This document shows positions 63,396-64,000 of a DNA stretch of 64,000 nt, one piece after another. The first letter of the stretch is position 1; each line of letters begins with the position of its first letter. The stretch lies in the NCBI RefSeq assembly GCF_023502205.1, contig NZ_JAMFLG010000009.1, forward strand, positions 88,293 through 152,292, read 5' to 3'. The translations under genes were made by a program, and so were the position numbers. The notes under the pieces are model-generated. The model worked only from the letters and a program-made list of their open reading frames with translations. It made no database searches and was not told where the DNA came from. Source of the DNA: Aquiflexum sp. TKW24L (GTDB lineage: Bacteria; Bacteroidota; Bacteroidia; Cytophagales; Cyclobacteriaceae).

Positions 63396-63989
63396 ATGAA
63401 AGTAGCAGTCATCAAATACAATGCGGGTAATGTGCAGTCTGTCCTATATGCCTTGGAGCGGCTCGGGGTGGAGGCTGTGCTTACTGACAACCTTGAGGAA
63501 ATTTCCAAAGCAGACAAAGTGATTTTTCCCGGACAGGGAGAAGCTAGCACTGCCATGCGCTACCTGAAGGAAAAACAATTGGATAAACTAATTCCAAACC
63601 TTACCCAACCATTCTTTGGGGTATGTCTCGGACAGCAATTGCTTTGTGACTATTCTGAAGAAAATGACACGCCATGTTTGGGTGTATTTCCTGTTAAAGT
63701 CAAAAAGTTTATCCCTGAAAGCTATGTAGACTTCAAAGTTCCGCATGTGGGATGGAACAATCTTTTTGATTTGAAAACCCCTTTGTTAGCAGGTTTAAGT
63801 GATGAATCCTTTGTCTATTATGTCCATAGCTACTATTGCGAATTGAGCGAGTTTACCATAGCGACAACCCACTATGTGCTTGATTTTGCGGGATTGATGC
63901 ACAAAGATAATTTCTACGCCATGCAAGCCCACCCAGAAAAAAGCGGAAAAGTGGGGGAGAGGATTTTGGAGAATTTTCTAAAGATTTGA
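63396..63989 (+). CDS. hisH: Imidazole glycerol phosphate synthase subunit HisH
   Basis: Glutaminase subunit of the HisFH complex in histidine synthesis, 197 residues. The triad is C77 (FGVCLGQQLL), H179 and E181 (MQAHPEKSGK). It begins 11 bases before the right window edge ends. hisA and hisF would be expected to follow. It is unrelated in pathway to phhA and is separated from it by the repeat cluster. Confidence 0.97.
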   Translation: MKVAVIKYNAGNVQSVLYALERLGVEAVLTDNLEEISKADKVIFPGQGEASTAMRYLKEKQLDKLIPNLTQPFFGVCLGQQLLCDYSEENDTPCLGVFPVKVKKFIPESYVDFKVPHVGWNNLFDLKTPLLAGLSDESFVYYVHSYYCELSEFTIATTHYVLDFAGLMHKDNFYAMQAHPEKSGKVGERILENFLKI

Positions 63990-64000
63990 AAATTGAAAGA

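Noticed and set aside
1..64000. Search for tRNA, rRNA, riboswitch and insertion sequences
   Set aside because: No cloverleaf, rRNA block, transposase or clear terminal inverted repeat was recognised by reading the intergenic regions; a covariance-model search would be decisive.

Overview
The window looks like the chromosome of a Cytophagales bacterium, probably Cyclobacteriaceae. This is inferred from protein families common in Bacteroidetes (WbqC, CtlX, DUF4136, truncated globin group II, AmpG/YngK murein genes), from promoters of the Bacteroidetes type (TTG, about 17-21 bases, TAnnTTTG), from short operons without ribosome-binding sites, and from a GC content near 40 percent. No rRNA, tRNA, CRISPR array, prophage or intact insertion sequence was seen.

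Layout. 0-12.6 kb: transporters (AI-2E family, CDF, MATE), exported peptidases (M20, M24), a cytosolic M3 oligopeptidase, an Lrp/AsnC regulator and a Nudix enzyme. 12.8-18.6 kb (minus strand): an MFS transporter, prfB with its programmed frameshift, ilvE with a PduO-type adenosyltransferase, and an ABC ATPase. 18.7-27.6 kb (minus strand): two compact strings, pta-globin-plsC-gatC-large TPR membrane protein, and mltG-thioesterase-YihY. 27.7-36.7 kb: mutT-like, Sua5/YrdC, wbqC, clpC, a tandem pair of paralogous exported proteins, ctlX and a SulP transporter. 36.8-45.8 kb: purB, a ferredoxin-type reductase, an unusual HesB/IscA protein, a DUF7935-like/YkvA/Rossmann/dtd string, an asymmetric double ABC ATPase and a phosphatase.

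45.8-51.8 kb (minus strand) is a murein-recycling neighbourhood: amidase, YngK-like hydrolase, GNAT, AmpG/MurT-like transporter and NagZ-like GH3. Three consecutive junctions are overlapping or nearly so. 51.9-53.2 kb holds hutG and a small protein.

53.2-62.9 kb is a complete tryptophan operon, trpE-[four-helix-bundle gene]-trpG-trpD-trpC-trpF-trpB-trpA-DAHP synthase, followed by phenylalanine hydroxylase and, at the end, hisH. The operon is preceded by a classic transcription attenuator. It has a good promoter, a 24-codon leader peptide with Trp-Trp-Trp-His-Trp, a pause hairpin and a perfect intrinsic terminator just upstream of trpE. Most of the larger spacers in the operon are filled with low-complexity word repeats, and one of them houses an S23-type four-helix-bundle gene.

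The most notable observations are the trp attenuator, the four-helix-bundle gene placed inside the trp operon between related repeat arms, a composite palindromic repeat present in opposite orientations at 47.5 kb and 63 kb, the AGGAGG-driven prfB frameshift in a lineage that rarely uses Shine-Dalgarno initiation, the ABC ATPase with one predicted live and one predicted dead site, and a start-less orphan antitoxin-like ORF.
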